Origin: Pteria penguin
Lineage: Eukaryota > Mollusca > Bivalvia > Pterioida > Pteriidae
NCBI GenBank assembly: GCA_035048485.1
Contig: CM068590.1
Location: forward strand, 6,454,329 to 6,518,328
Reading direction: 5' to 3'
DNA: 64,000 bases
This document shows, piece by piece, positions 15,892 to 26,159 of the stretch. Under the pieces are notes generated by a model. That model worked only from the letters and a program-made list of their open reading frames with translations. It was not told the DNA's origin and searched no databases. The translations under genes were made by a program, and so were the position numbers. Within the stretch, counting starts at the first letter, position 1, and the number at the start of each line of letters is the position of its first letter.

Positions 15892-17339
15892 TATTATTAT
15901 TATTATTGTTATTATTATTATTATTTTATTTCGTATATTATTTGCGTTAAGCAAAATTAAATTTCTTTCACGAGTTAAATAAAGATTTCATCGGAAAATA
16001 CTATTACAATTTAATTGTAAATTTAAGAAATGTGAACATAATTAAATGACAATAAAGTCAAATATTACAGAAAAACATAGTTGCTGAAGATAAATTCATT
16101 TAGGATGTAATCCTTGGGTTAAGCTGGTGACCATGATAATAAGAATGCACGATGCAATTCAAAATTTTACAAATGATTTTTTAAAAATTACAAATGTTCT
16201 AATGATATATTAGTTTGTATCTTTATGGTTGTTTTCTTTGCAAAATTTAGGCGGAATATAAAATATTTAAAAATTCGACGGTTGTTCGTATGCATTTTAT
16301 TATGTAGTATCGGAGAGGTGTAAACATATATTAATGTATTACACGTTAAAAAACTGTAGGGAACAAACGTTCCTAATTACAATATTGTAGCCTTTATTAT
16401 ATCACAAATATTAAAATAATTATCTAACTTACGTTTCATTTACAATATATGATAAATTAATATAATTGTAAAAAAATTTACTATCAGAATAATGATCTAA
16501 TTTATAATCAATGAATAAATGAATATATTTGTAAGAAATATACTATAAAAACCATACCGATTTTAAAGAAATGGTATAAAATCTAACGAATCGGGATTCG
16601 GATGTCTCGGAATTCAAGAAATAAACAGCTTCTAAACACATGAGAGATGCATCATATACTATAAGTATATTTCATTGAGTACTTTTGATGAAGGAGTAAG
16701 TGGAGTGTTCGTTAGGTAGTGTGTACAAGGGAATATATAGTCTAAACGTTACAGGATTGGTGAGTTCTTTTGAAAAAGTTTTCGTCATACATATGCAGAG
16801 TCCCCGTACTGTTTTGAAATTAGTTAAAAGGCAGTCAGTAAATTGTCATAAGTCATATTATGTATGTGCCCATCTGTTGTAGTTTTGCAAGGAATTTTTA
16901 AAAAAGTCGGGGGGGGGGGGGGGGGTTACGGAATGGAAATAGCGGCTAGCATGGATCATTCCAAATTTAGGGTTTGCTGCGAAGCAGTAGGAAAAAGAAC
17001 TTCTACAAGAAGTGATTTAACCTTTAATCTAAATTTATATATTCCATAACTGAATTTAAAGTTGAATAAAAACTTCCTTCTGCAAATTTCATGTATCAAG
17101 TCTTAGTACATACTTCTTCACACATATTAGCAGATAAGCTAAAAAGCTTCTAAAATTCACATAGAAGTTTTATTTCGGTAGTATCCCCATTAACCAGACC
17201 ACCACGGTGAAATATCCACGAAATACTTTTGGTATAAACCAATAACACAGTTTTGAAAAACAAATAATCTAGGCACGACATTTTGGTAATTCTCGGGCAA
17301 TTTTACTCTTTAAAAATTCGTGTTACATTATCATCTTCA

Positions 17340-17381
<42 letters not shown>

Positions 17382-19896
17382 ATTATTTCATAATTGTGAT
17401 GAATTGGTCAGACACTTCGTTTCATTCGCTTTCAGTGAGCCTGTCACCCCTCTTGTTATAATACCGTTTTGTCAATCCGTTTTGTTTATAAATATTATAA
17501 TTTTGCTACTTTATCGGATATAAACTATAAGATACAGGGGTCAATGTTACTCTTAGAGGAATAGCAAGACACTTTTAAGCTTATGGCATGATTTTTATTT
17601 TATTTATTTTTTTGTGTGTGTATGTATGTGTATGGGGGGTGGGGGGTGGGGGAGGAATGCAAAAATTAAAAACAAATTTAACTTTGTATCCCCCCCCCTC
17701 TTTTGCCCGATTAAACTAAAAAAATAAAAATAAATAAAAACATAGCACCAAATGAGAAACGAATCTCATATAAACGTGTACCTGAACTACTGTGAATGAG
17801 ACAGCGGTCTACAAGTAAACTGAATAATTTATGTAAATCTCTACATAAATAGTTCACATCTATAGGCATCATTAATGCAACAGATGTTATATCGCGAAGT
17901 ACAGTTCACCGTCACAGGAACACAGTATGCACCACGTACTGGGCAGTACCGTGATAGAAAAGATTGAAAATAAATGAGGAGAGATGTTGGAGAAAAATGA
18001 GAAGACAATGATAATGCAGTGGCGGATCCAGGATTTCTAAAAAAAAAAAAGGGGGGGGGGCACAGGTGTATTAGCCAAACTATTACTCAACCAATTTTGG
18101 TGCAAAATCTGGATTTTTACTTGTAAGTATGTGGCGAAAAGGGGGGCCCACCCCCAGCCTCCTCTAAATCCGCCACTGTAATGTGCTGACAACAGGAAAA
18201 CGGATATGTCGGTTGTAGAAGAATAGGAATGCTGCAACCCCTGCATACACCGATCTATGGGGGTGTTTACTGGACCGCGCATGCCTGGTGCCTCCTACTC
18301 AAGATAAATATATGGATCCTTCAAACTATAAGAATTATTGGTACTATGAGCAATATCAGCATGGAATAAACATGAAGTTTTCTGTGTATGAGAGAGGCAC
18401 AAAGCATGAAACTAGTGAAAATCATAAGCTTTAACGAAGCTAGCAAAAATCACAAGCTCTAACGAAACTAGCGAAAATCATAAACTCTAAATTTGTAAAT
18501 TAAGCTTCGCAAAACGATTTTAAGGAAGATTACTTCCGAGATCCCTATATACTTCGTTGAATATTCAACATGATATCCAGCTTGGAGCCCAGGGGAAGTT
18601 ACTCCTTAACATTCCTTCAGATATTTAAATTGTTATTAGGGTCAAAGTGGTTATAAAATGACATATTTTATTTCCATCAAACGACCATCGAGGAGCAATG
18701 TTAAGCATATTTTGTTCGAGAGAACATTTTTTCGCATAATTTTGTGAGAACTAATCTATGAAAAAACAAAGTAGTCGCCAGTCTAAATTTGATTTTGAAT
18801 AAAACATGCGAATGGCTTCTTTGAATAAAACATGTGTATGGCATCTTTGAATATGAATTCATTATATCCCTCGTCCTATTCCTATTCCTGTTCATCCCTT
18901 CCTCCTATTCCTAATCATACTATTCATATTCATCCTATTCCTGAGCATAAATTCAGCCTATTGATGCCCATCATCCTATTCCTAATTATCCTTTCATCCT
19001 GTTCCTAATTATCCTTTCATCCTATTCCTTCTCATCCTTTCATCCTATTCCTAATCATTTCATTCCATTCCTATTCATCCTATTCCTATTCATCCTATTC
19101 CTATCAATTCTTTCATCCTATTCCTTTTCATCTTTTCATCCTATTTCTGTTCACCCTATATTGAAATATTCCACATCCTATTCTTATTTATATCCTATTT
19201 CTACTCATCCTTTCATCCTCTTCCTATTCATCCTTCTATTCCATTGCTTTTCATTGAGCATCCTATATTGTCATCACTCTCATCTGATGGTTATTCATGT
19301 TTTCATCCTAATCCTATTCATCCTAATCCTATTCATCCTTTCAGTCTCCTATTCCTATTTCCATCCTATATTGTGAGGGAGCAATCATTTGATTTTAAGG
19401 GAGTGGGGTGGGGCATGAAGACTTTGGAAAAAAAGAAAGAAAATTCGGCTCGCAAAAAAGGAAAAATAAATTTTCCGGTCAAAGTTTCGGCATTAAAAAA
19501 GAGAAATAAAAGATAATAGTGCTGATAGGTGATTATTGAAAATGGAGGTGCACTTTATATGGTAGTGACCCGAAGGACTTCCGAAAGTTTTGAGTATATA
19601 TGATAGGTTTGTATGCGGCCCGAATTTGTGGTTTCAATGCTTGGTGAAGTTTTCGATTGATCAAATGAATAAATTTTTAAAAATTCCATTTATCAGTCTT
19701 ATTCAAATTATTGTATATAAAAACATATTCAATCGGCTGTCATATATAATATATTTAATTTAAGCCATGATTAAGTAGAGATGTTAATTAATATCAATTG
19801 AAAGATAGAGCAATGTATTTATATCCCAATGTAGTAATAGAGGCAGTCTGTCAAGCCTGCTTTATATATTTTCTTCATATGATCAATATATGACCA

Positions 19897-19971
<75 letters not shown>

Positions 19972-20545
19972 TAATGGCGTCCAGGATTTGACTCACAATA
20001 TTATAGCTCCGCAGATAATATAAAAGCGTTTGGAGACAAATCAAATATTTTATTTGAATCTTTAAAGTTTTTATGTCGTTTCTCTAAATCTGACGAAGGT
20101 CTACATTAACCATTTTGTCGATCATTATAATTCCTACCTTTAAATGGTAATTTGAAAGAGGTCACAGGGTTCATATCAATAAAACGGTGAATAAAGAAAT
20201 GAGAGAAAAAAGAAAGAAAGAGAGAAAAAGAAAGACGGAGAGAACATTCGCTGAGAGACTTAATTAAAAACAGTATTCCTAAGAAAATTATCCTTCAAAT
20301 CTTGAACGTAACTTTCAATCTTTAGCATGCGCTTAACTTTCATTTTCCTTCAGAAAAGTTTTGCCAGACACTCCTTAACCCTCCTCACCTCCCCTTTCCA
20401 ACAACAACAACAATAGTAACAAATTCATCTAACAAACAAAAGAATAATCTTCCTCGGACAAGTTATATATTTCGCGTTTCAACATACCTGTATATAAAAT
20501 GAATATGAGCAACACCGATCCCATTGTTACAGTTCCTCTCTCCAT
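1879..20545 (-). CDS. Cysteine-rich putative GPI-anchored secreted protein, 7 exons, 254 aa
   Basis: I do not recognise the family. Exons on the minus strand, in coding order: 20545-20488, 10680-10656 (25-nt microexon), 10226-10125, 8782-8667, 5378-5294, 2953-2715 and 2018-1879 (stop TGA). They total 765 nt. Every junction has GT-AG sites and matching phase, and no stop interrupts the frame. Residues 1-19 form a signal peptide (hydrophobic VLLIFILYT). The mature part has nine cysteines (42, 61, 70, 94, 102, 128, 137, 146, 167), with C-x8-C spacing at 61/70 and C-x8-C-x8-C at 128/137/146. NxS/T sequons occur at about 74, 172, 214 and 217. An acidic, Gly/Asn-rich stretch (about 180-230) leads to a short hydrophobic C-terminus (about 242-254) ending at the stop, typical of a GPI signal, so cell-surface anchoring is inferred. 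The least certain splice is the acceptor at 5378 (AATACTAAAG). Intron 1 is about 9.8 kb. Confidence 0.82.
2190..2530. repeat. Degenerate ~110-bp tandem repeat in intron 6 of the GPI-anchored protein gene
   Basis: About three to four decayed copies share the order 'ACCATCCCT(TT) ... TTATCAGA(TT) ... CAGGCCAGAA / GGACCAGAA'. The copies lie between exon 6 (2715-2953) and exon 7 (1879-2018). They are intronic and show no coding potential. Confidence 0.45.
2954..4861. other. Intron 5 sequence, nothing recognised
   Basis: AT-rich intron of the GPI-anchored protein gene. The short frame at 4393-4611 has no recognisable motif. No repeat boundary or RNA gene is evident. Confidence 0.5.
4862..4985 (+). 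repeat. Dispersed retroelement-tail-like repeat, copy 1
   Basis: Contains the motif GCATCACTGAAGAGACA, then 'TTGTCGAAATGCGCATCTGG' and GTACAAAATTAAAAGGTATA. It is shared with the copies at 11190-11600 and 47386-47612. The assignment to a retroelement 3' tail is inference from its dispersed, similarly oriented copies. Confidence 0.6.
5816..7484 (+). mobile_element. 1.7-kb dispersed element with hairpin ends, copy A
   Basis: Begins with the palindrome GAGGCCCAAGTGGGCC, then the subterminal motif GCTCACCTGAG. It ends with a foldback (AGCTCACTTGAGGC, TTT, GGCTCAGGAGAGCT) followed by A-rich sequence. The 5' GCTCACCTGAG and the 3' CTCAGGTGAGC of better copies are inverted repeats of each other. 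The interior has a repeated block of about 490 bp (GGAAGTCTTAAAAAA at about 6460 and 6940). No transposase or Rep/helicase frame is seen, so it is non-autonomous. It lies in intron 4 of the GPI-anchored protein gene. A Helentron-derived (HINE-like) origin is one reading, not shown. Confidence 0.75.
7485..8600. other. Intron 4 sequence with homopolymer tracts, nothing recognised
   Basis: Holds a poly-A run (about 7893-7912) and a C-rich tract (about 8409-8430) but no convincing exon. A 22-nt splice-bounded piece near 7630 was tested and does not fit the reading phase. Confidence 0.45.
8880..9012 (+). repeat. Possible retroelement 3' tail fragment
   Basis: Shares 'TGACCTCTCAA', 'GTTGA(C/T)CC' and 'GGATTATTTATA(A/T)ATTTTTAA' with 26970-27045, which lies downstream of a reverse-transcriptase fragment. 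The similarity is patchy. Confidence 0.4.
9016..9795 (-). mobile_element. Retroelement fragment: reverse-transcriptase C-terminal region plus 3' region
   Basis: The minus-strand frame 9831-9409 encodes the conserved C-terminal part of a reverse-transcriptase polyprotein: YDKRNDFNF, then PAYGVFISQLIRYAR, then LRKFYGRYMDLL, ending at a stop. I know this signature from many metazoan retroelement polyproteins but cannot fix the clade. The sequence from 9408 down to about 9016 is the 3' region. It includes the GACGCTTACTCCTCCCGGGC-like block that matches the 22-kb minisatellite, and ends near 'GGTTTACCCCTCGGTACTTC'. It is 5' truncated. A second copy lies at 30945-31523. The position is intron 3 of the GPI-anchored protein gene. 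Confidence 0.8.
9795..9905 (+). repeat. Retroelement 3' tail fragment
   Basis: Shares 'GTGGGTCCGTAAACC(A/G)GTTAACCACAC' and 'TAAGTCGGTATC' with 27072-27180, in plus orientation. It abuts the oppositely oriented reverse-transcriptase fragment, so two retroelement pieces meet head to head here. Confidence 0.6.
11190..11600 (+). repeat. Dispersed retroelement-tail-like repeat, copy 2 (longest)
   Basis: Contains 'CACTGTTGGTGGACTGATAG', 'AACTAAGGAGTATCTCCCTC', 'GCATCACTGAAGAGACATAA' and 'CGAAATGCGCACCTGG', shared in the same order with 47386-47612 and partly with 4862-4985. A 27-nt block (TTTTCAGTGCTTTTGTACTGA) is directly duplicated at about 11294 and 11322. Intronic. Confidence 0.65.
11601..15300. 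other. Intron 1 sequence of the GPI-anchored protein gene, nothing coding recognised
   Basis: AT-rich. It includes a T-rich/G-rich homopolymer tract at about 13178-13236, probably unreliable in assembly length, and a C/A homopolymer junction at about 13660-13680. Short frames at 14145-14626 have no family motif. Confidence 0.45.
15318..15505 (-). repeat. tRNA-derived SINE (family 1), minus orientation
   Basis: Read on the minus strand, the head has a tRNA A-box-like stretch (GTAGCGCAGTTGGTAGCGCG) and the B-box GGGTTCGATTCCC. A body with ACCGGAGTACCCGGAGAAAA (plus-strand reading) follows. The sequence does not fold as a complete tRNA, so it is not called a tRNA gene. Confidence 0.7.
15709..15926. 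repeat. Compound trinucleotide microsatellite (ATT/ACT/ATC)
   Basis: Consecutive blocks of TTA, ACT, GTT, ATC and ATT repeats. The long open frames across it (poly-Tyr, poly-Ile, poly-Thr) are artefacts of the repeat. Confidence 0.95.
15927..17340. other. Intronic AT-rich stretch, nothing recognised
   Basis: Apart from a poly-G run at about 16910-16926 there is no feature I can support. Confidence 0.45.
17344..17378. repeat. (AG)n microsatellite
   Basis: Uninterrupted AG dinucleotide run. Confidence 0.95.
18016..18178. mobile_element. 163-bp CAG-ended MITE with 5-bp target duplication
   Basis: The termini CAGTGGCGGATCCAG and CTAAATCCGCCACTG are inverted repeats. TAATG flanks both sides exactly (18011-18015 and 18179-18183). 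The interior has an A/G homopolymer run. A transposon of the hAT type is likely by TIR style; the 5-bp TSD is discussed under findings. Confidence 0.8.
18410..18495. repeat. ~32-bp imperfect tandem repeat, 3 copies
   Basis: Copies of 'GAAACTAG(T/C)GAAAATCATAA', each followed by GCTTTAACG-like sequence. Intronic. Confidence 0.5.
18865..19372. repeat. Degenerate CCTATTCCTATTCAT minisatellite
   Basis: About 500 bp built from variants of CATCCTATTCCTATT. The apparent plus-strand frame at 19161-19376 is repeat translation. Intronic. Confidence 0.9.
19899..19969. repeat. (AAT)n microsatellite
   Basis: Uninterrupted AAT/ATA run of about 70 bp. Confidence 0.95.
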
Positions 20546-21297
20546 TTTTATCGAGCTGTATATAATTTATGTACTGCAGTGTGGACGTCCTGTAAGTGAA
20601 TGTTACATATTCCCCGGCGACGATACCTGCTAACGAGATTCAGGGCTTTGTCGTTGATGACGCTGTGGCGAGAGGCGTTTTAATAATCCCAGCGTAAGGA
20701 AGTGACGCGAATAACAATTGATGGAAACCGTTCGTTCGGAATACGCGAATATATTAGAAACAACATCGCTGTTTGATCTCAGCGTTTACATATGCTTTAT
20801 TGATTTTACATTCATGCAAAGTTTCTGATCTCACCCTCTCATCAACGACTGTGAAATGATTATCTTTTTGAAAAGTGTTATTGAAACCTGGCTTTTAGAT
20901 GCTTTGCGGTAGTGATGGAGGGATCTCGATCAACAAGGAGTCGTGACTTCATATTTGTTTCTTTTCAAGCGACTAAGAATTGAAAATGTATTTTGTTTTG
21001 AATTATAGAATTTTTGGAGTGGCATAAACAAATTGAATTTGTGTTATTGGGAATTTCAAGTATGATAGCATGAAGATGTCACGATTTGGGTGGTGCTTTA
21101 TGACGTGTCGGCGACTTTTTTTTCTTTTACCCAATCATTTATATGCGAAAGGTCATGGACGTGTACTTCTATTGTTAATATGTTTTAGATTACTTACGCT
21201 GTTGCACCGCACTTTTGTGAATGGAGAATAATAAAATAATTTCATTTGTTGACAAGAAATAATTACAACTGGGTAAATTTAACCTATCTTGTCCTCC

Positions 21298-21336
<39 letters not shown>

Positions 21337-21990
21337 AGCCTGGATATACTTCTGTTCATGGTAATTATTATTCATTTCAGGGAACCCGTATTTCCGCGCA
21401 AGTTTTCAGCAGAAAATAAAAGTAAAGTACCTCACAACTGTGCTACGTCAGCGTTTATAATGATTGAAAAATCAAATTAATTTGCGTTTTCTCTTTCATG
21501 GGAAGAAAAAATAAACACCAGCTATCATCGATTTCGTCCCGACTGACAAGTTCACAGCGGCCAATACGAATGCTTTCCATATTATATTATGAAAATTCAT
21601 TCAATTCAGATATCAAAAAAGTGCCAATTTTCCTGCAAGCTGCACACCTCTTTTGAAATTACAATGTATCTACCAAGATGGCGCTCTTGCGTAATGGTCA
21701 ACATACTTTTTAAGAGTCTGTTGTGTTAAAACGAAATCTGAATATAAAGTGAACCACGCCCATCCACTCACATACCCGTAAAAACAAAACCCATCCACTC
21801 ACATACCCGTAAAAACAAAACCTATCTTCTCTATACCGAGGAAGCTTTTAGTATACCTTACTAGAATCCTTGATAAAACTTAGTTCTCATAATTAATGGT
21901 CTCGTAAAACATGGAGTTTATTCTTGTATCGCACATAATACACCGCTGTTCAGTAAAATTCTGAATACAGAAAATTATCGACATTTTGAA
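20546..21990. promoter_or_regulatory. 5' flank of the GPI-anchored protein gene
   Basis: This stretch lies upstream of the start codon at 20545 on the minus strand. No core promoter element can be placed with confidence. A (CT)n run lies at 21304-21333, and a roughly 31-bp direct duplication (CATCCACTCACATACCCGTA) lies at about 21770-21830. No exon is seen. Confidence 0.3.
21304..21333. repeat. (CT)n microsatellite
   Basis: Uninterrupted CT run. Confidence 0.95.
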
Positions 21991-22026
21991 GTTACATTCA
22001 AATTTTGTTTCTTGTGTAACAAGTCA

Positions 22027-22545
22027 GTCAGGAGACGCTTACTCCTCCTGCGCACCTGGTCTCACATCTGACAGGAGACGCTTACTCCTCCCTAGCATCT
22101 GGTCTCACATCTGACAGGAGACACTTACTCCTCCCGGGCACCTGGTCTCACCTCTGACAGGAGACGCTTACTCCTCACGGGCACCTGGTCTCACCTCTGA
22201 CAGGAGACGCTTACTCCTCCCGGACACCTGGTCTCACCTCTGACAGGAGACGCTTACTTCTCCTGGGCACCTGGTGTCACCTCTGACAGGAGACGCTTAC
22301 TCTTCCTGGGCACCTGGTGTCACGTATGACAGGAGACGCTTACTCCTCCTGGGTACCTGGTGTCACCTCTGACAGGAGACGCTTACTCCTCCCGGGCACC
22401 TGGTGTTACCTCTGACAGAAGACGCTTACTGCTCCCGGACACCTAATCTCACCTTGACAGGAGACGCTTACTCCTCCCAGGCACCTGGTGTCACCTCTGA
22501 CAGGAGACGCTTACTCCTCCCGGGCACCTGGTCTCACCTCTGAAT
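22027..22545. repeat. 43-bp minisatellite, about 12 copies
   Basis: The unit carries CAGGAGACGCTTACTCCTCC, then CGGGCACCTGGTCTCACCTC, with a period of 42-43 bp (starts at 22029, 22072, 22115 and so on). Copies differ by a few substitutions. The unit matches, in minus orientation, the block at about 9130-9180 and 31060-31110 inside the retroelement 3' region. Confidence 0.95.
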
Positions 22546-22929
22546 TTAAGGGGTCCGTGAAAGTCCGCTCTGGTACACTGTTGTTTGTGCCATAGACACT
22601 AAGTCTTGACACCAGTGACTTTCCTATTTTGCATTGCATATGTTCCGTGAAAGTCCGGTCTGGTACATTGTTGTTAGTGCCCTAGTCACTTGACACCAGC
22701 TACTTTCGTATTTTGCATTGCGTATGTTGTAGACCTGTATAAACCCTTCCTTCTAACCTGGAATCGGACAACACCAATTAAGACATACGACGGATCGGCG
22801 AGTTTCAACGCGTTAATCCATCAGCTGAACTCGAACTGGTCAGTCATTAAAAGCTAGCGATTGCAAGGGTCACAGAAGGCAGGATGATAACGGCTGAGCC
22901 CTGACTGATCTCGGTCAGTAACACTGGTC

Positions 22930-23395
22930 GCTGAAAGGGTCATATAGAATACCAAAGGAAGACAGGTTGTAAAGGGTCACACACGACAGCAGGAAAACGG
23001 CTGAACTCTTTGACTGATCTCGGCCAATAACCCTGGTGGATGAACAGGTCATATAGAATACCAAAGGAAGACAGGTTGTAAAGGGTCACACAAGACAGCA
23101 GGAAAACGGCTGAACTCTTTGACTGATCTCGGCCAATAACCCTGGTGGATGAACAGGTCATATAGAATACCAAAGGAAGACAGGTTGTAATGGGTCACAC
23201 AAGACAGCAGGAAAACGGCTGAACCCTTTAACTGATCTCGGCCAATAACCCTGGTGGATGAACAGGTCATATAGAATACCAAAGGAAGACAGGTTGTAAT
23301 GGGTCACACAAGACAGCAGGAAAACGGCTGAACCCTTTAACTGATCTCGGCCAATAACCCTGGTGGATGAACAGGTCATATAGAATACCTTAGTA
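22930..23395. repeat. 109-bp minisatellite, about 4 copies
   Basis: Near-identical 109-bp units begin with AAAGGAAGACAGGTTGTAA at 22954, 23063, 23172 and 23281. The three overlapping minus-strand frames are repeat translations, because 109 is not a multiple of three. Diverged units flank the array (about 22860-22930 and 23395-23540), and a decayed relative occurs at 30640-30940. Confidence 0.95.
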
Positions 23396-23559
23396 AGACA
23401 GGTTCACGCCAGCAACACCCTACTGGTCTCTATCAATAAAGCATGCAGCTTTAAGGGTCGTGCTTAACCATAGAGGTCGGCAGGGTTGAACCTCTGATTT
23501 GTCTCAAGCAATCAAGCATGAGCTGCAAGGCTCATTCAAATCAAAGTACTAAAAGTACT

Positions 23560-24450
23560 GTCTCGAATTGGTATTGTTTCAATATTATATCTAAAGAATT
23601 AATAGAAATCAAGAAAATTTAACATAGAAATAATTTGAAGTAATGTATACTTTTGTGCACCTTTTCCCCACAACTTTTCATTATAATATACTTACTATTC
23701 TCATGGAATACTGTTTTGGAATATTTATCATTGTATCCACACTGTATGTGCTGTAGATCAATAACCATGTTCAATGGAATAAATACACTTCCAGCAACAA
23801 AACTGATTCACAAAAGAAGACATTGGAGACAGATTATGCTCAACAAAATTTTATTTATTCACAAAAATATTTGTATATACGGGGTTCTCTATGTGTTTTG
23901 ACATTATGTGCCACATGCTTTGAATGCTAGGCGAAGCTGCCATATGGATCTTAAATGCTACATGTTTATTATCACCCCTTAAATGGTCATCCTCTAATTA
24001 GTAGGATGTGATATCCCCACCTCTGAATGAAGTCAATCTACCAATTTCAAATTATAACAAGAGGTCCATGTGCCTTAATGGTCACTGCAACCTACTTGAC
24101 ATAATATTCAATGTATCTTGATATGAGCTGCAATAGGATATAAAGTTTATGGGAGGGGATTGCTACCATTTTCAAGTTATAAGACTATTTATAAAACATT
24201 TAATGACTATAATTTATCCGTTTAGAGCAGTGTCATTCTATGCAAAAATGTGAAAATTCCATGATAAATCTTTAGAAATTGAACTCAGACAAGACGCAAG
24301 GTATTGAGTGATTCATCAGATGAAGGGGGTGGGGGACTAGAGGGGTTTAACATACAACTTGTTATGTCATACAGAATAATAAAATACATGGTTCAGGCAT
24401 GTGAATCTGAACATTTCTTGGATAAAGGAACTGACTGACTCATGTGATCC
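23560..24450. other. Intergenic stretch, nothing recognised
   Basis: AT-rich. The open frame at 23653-23901 lacks any family motif. No RNA gene or repeat boundary is seen. Confidence 0.45.
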
Positions 24451-24453
24451 AAA

Positions 24454-25427
24454 AACAAGAGGCCTATATCGCTCACCTGAGTACCTAGATGATCAGTCAT
24501 ACAAGAAGGAAGAAGTCATTTATTTTTGCACTACTGTGACTAAGTCAACACAAATGTTGAAAATATGTCAAATTTTATTTCAGACCAGAATAAAAAATAA
24601 CAACACTTTTTTTCATATCCCTTCAGGTGATTTTGATATTAAGCATATGCTTTGTCTCTGCAATGATTCAGGGCAACAAGTTGGTAATTTTCTTTAGGTG
24701 GGGCCTTTGATTTCAAGGGTCATGAACAATAATTGTTTCAAATATTGTCCAGATTCAACTTAAAATGGCCTAATTTGATATGTTGAGTTTTGGGAAACAT
24801 CTTAAAACTTATTTAGATGTGTAAAGAAATGAAAAATAATTTTGACCAGAGCTGGATTTGAACCGCTACTCTCCATATTTTAATTATCAAATGGTATATG
24901 TAACATTGCAAGACCTACTTTTTAGACATGGTGGCACCACCTGTTGACGAATTTGGATGAAATGTACAAAATTGATAGAGGACCTATAGTACTTCATGTA
25001 TACATGTACCATGTTTCATTAAAATCTTTTATGTTGTGTACATGTAACAGCAGAAGTTTAAAATGAGAAAAATTGTCTATATACACCCTCAGTTCGAAGT
25101 CTTAAGAAATTCATACAAAATTCAAAAATTGAAATATTGATAAATTTCTTTCAAAATAACATTATTTACCATAATTATGATCATAATAGTCCATAACAAA
25201 TCATCATTATTAATTAACTAGGAAATATTACACTTTTCTGCATTGAAATCACCAAGTCAAAAGAAAATGTTGAAAAAAACTTCTAAAATTTGATTTTGAA
25301 AGGGAACCACAATGACAAAGCTTTTTCACTCATCCCTCTAGATCATTATGCATTCTTTTTGTCTCTGTATACAGCCAGTATGAAGAAAAAGATTGTTAAA
25401 GGAGGGTACTCTTTTGTGACCTACTTT
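24454..25427 (+). mobile_element. 1.7-kb dispersed element, copy B (3' truncated)
   Basis: Starts AACAAGAGGCCTATATCGCT and follows the other copies until TGTGACCTACTTTTA, where similarity stops. The 5' palindrome has collapsed from GAGGCCCAAGTGGGCC to GAGGCC. It lacks the 3' foldback. Confidence 0.75.
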
Positions 25428-25515
25428 TATATTACTGAGATTATTTAGTCTATGTTACTGAATATCGATTAAATATAATCATGTGATTGATTGATTGAAT
25501 ACGATTATTTCACGT

Positions 25516-25742
25516 ATATGGTGACGGCATCTGCCTGATGCTTTGCATACAAATTTAGACCATTGCGACGGACCCACCCGAAGCAGTGAGGGATATTTTA
25601 TGTACCATGACTACCGTGGACTGGACCTCGGCTTTTACTGTCTCATCCGAAAGACAGAACACCGGTGTGCCCAGGGCGGGAGTCCAACCCGGGACCTCTC
25701 AATCACGAGCCGAGCGCCTTATCCTCTACGCTACACCGGCTT
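25516..25742 (-). repeat. tRNA-derived SINE (family 2), minus orientation
   Basis: The minus-strand head carries 'GGTGTAGCGTAGAGGATAAG' and a B-box-like GGTTGGACTCCCG. The tail carries CATCAGGCAGATGCCGTCAC (minus reading). Related 3' parts occur at 57345-57540 and 62826-62965. Confidence 0.7.
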
Positions 25743-26159
25743 AAAACCATGTGAATGAGTACTGGAGTTGTATCCTCCATTTCATACCGAATTAAAGTTG
25801 TATATATGATGACTGTATGATTTATAGTATATTATGATTGTATTTCATTGCCGGCTTATAGATGTAGATTCCACTCATCCAAGTTGCGACTTAAATATCG
25901 ATTTTGCGATCAGAAATCACTGGAACTCGCAAAAATGCGATCCATTCTCTGTAACTGGTCTTGTCCATTTTAGTAGGTTTATAAGCTGTCCGTATTTAGA
26001 CCACTAAAATCTCGCTGGAAAAGTAGAGTTTCTTTATAGCAGCGATTACTGCGATCGGATGTTCAACTTTTTTATTACAACATACCGTAACCGTTCGAGT
26101 ATAATACACATTTTGGACATATTCAATAATACGCATGGAAAGTAGATAATCTTGTGTAA

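Noticed and set aside
15638..15982. Long frames rich in Tyr, Ile or Thr
   Set aside because: They are translations of the trinucleotide microsatellite at 15709-15926 and have no non-repeat coding sequence.
22940..23379. Three overlapping similar minus-strand proteins of 73-77 aa
   Set aside because: They are successive windows over the 109-bp minisatellite; the period is not a multiple of three and there is no start context or splice support.
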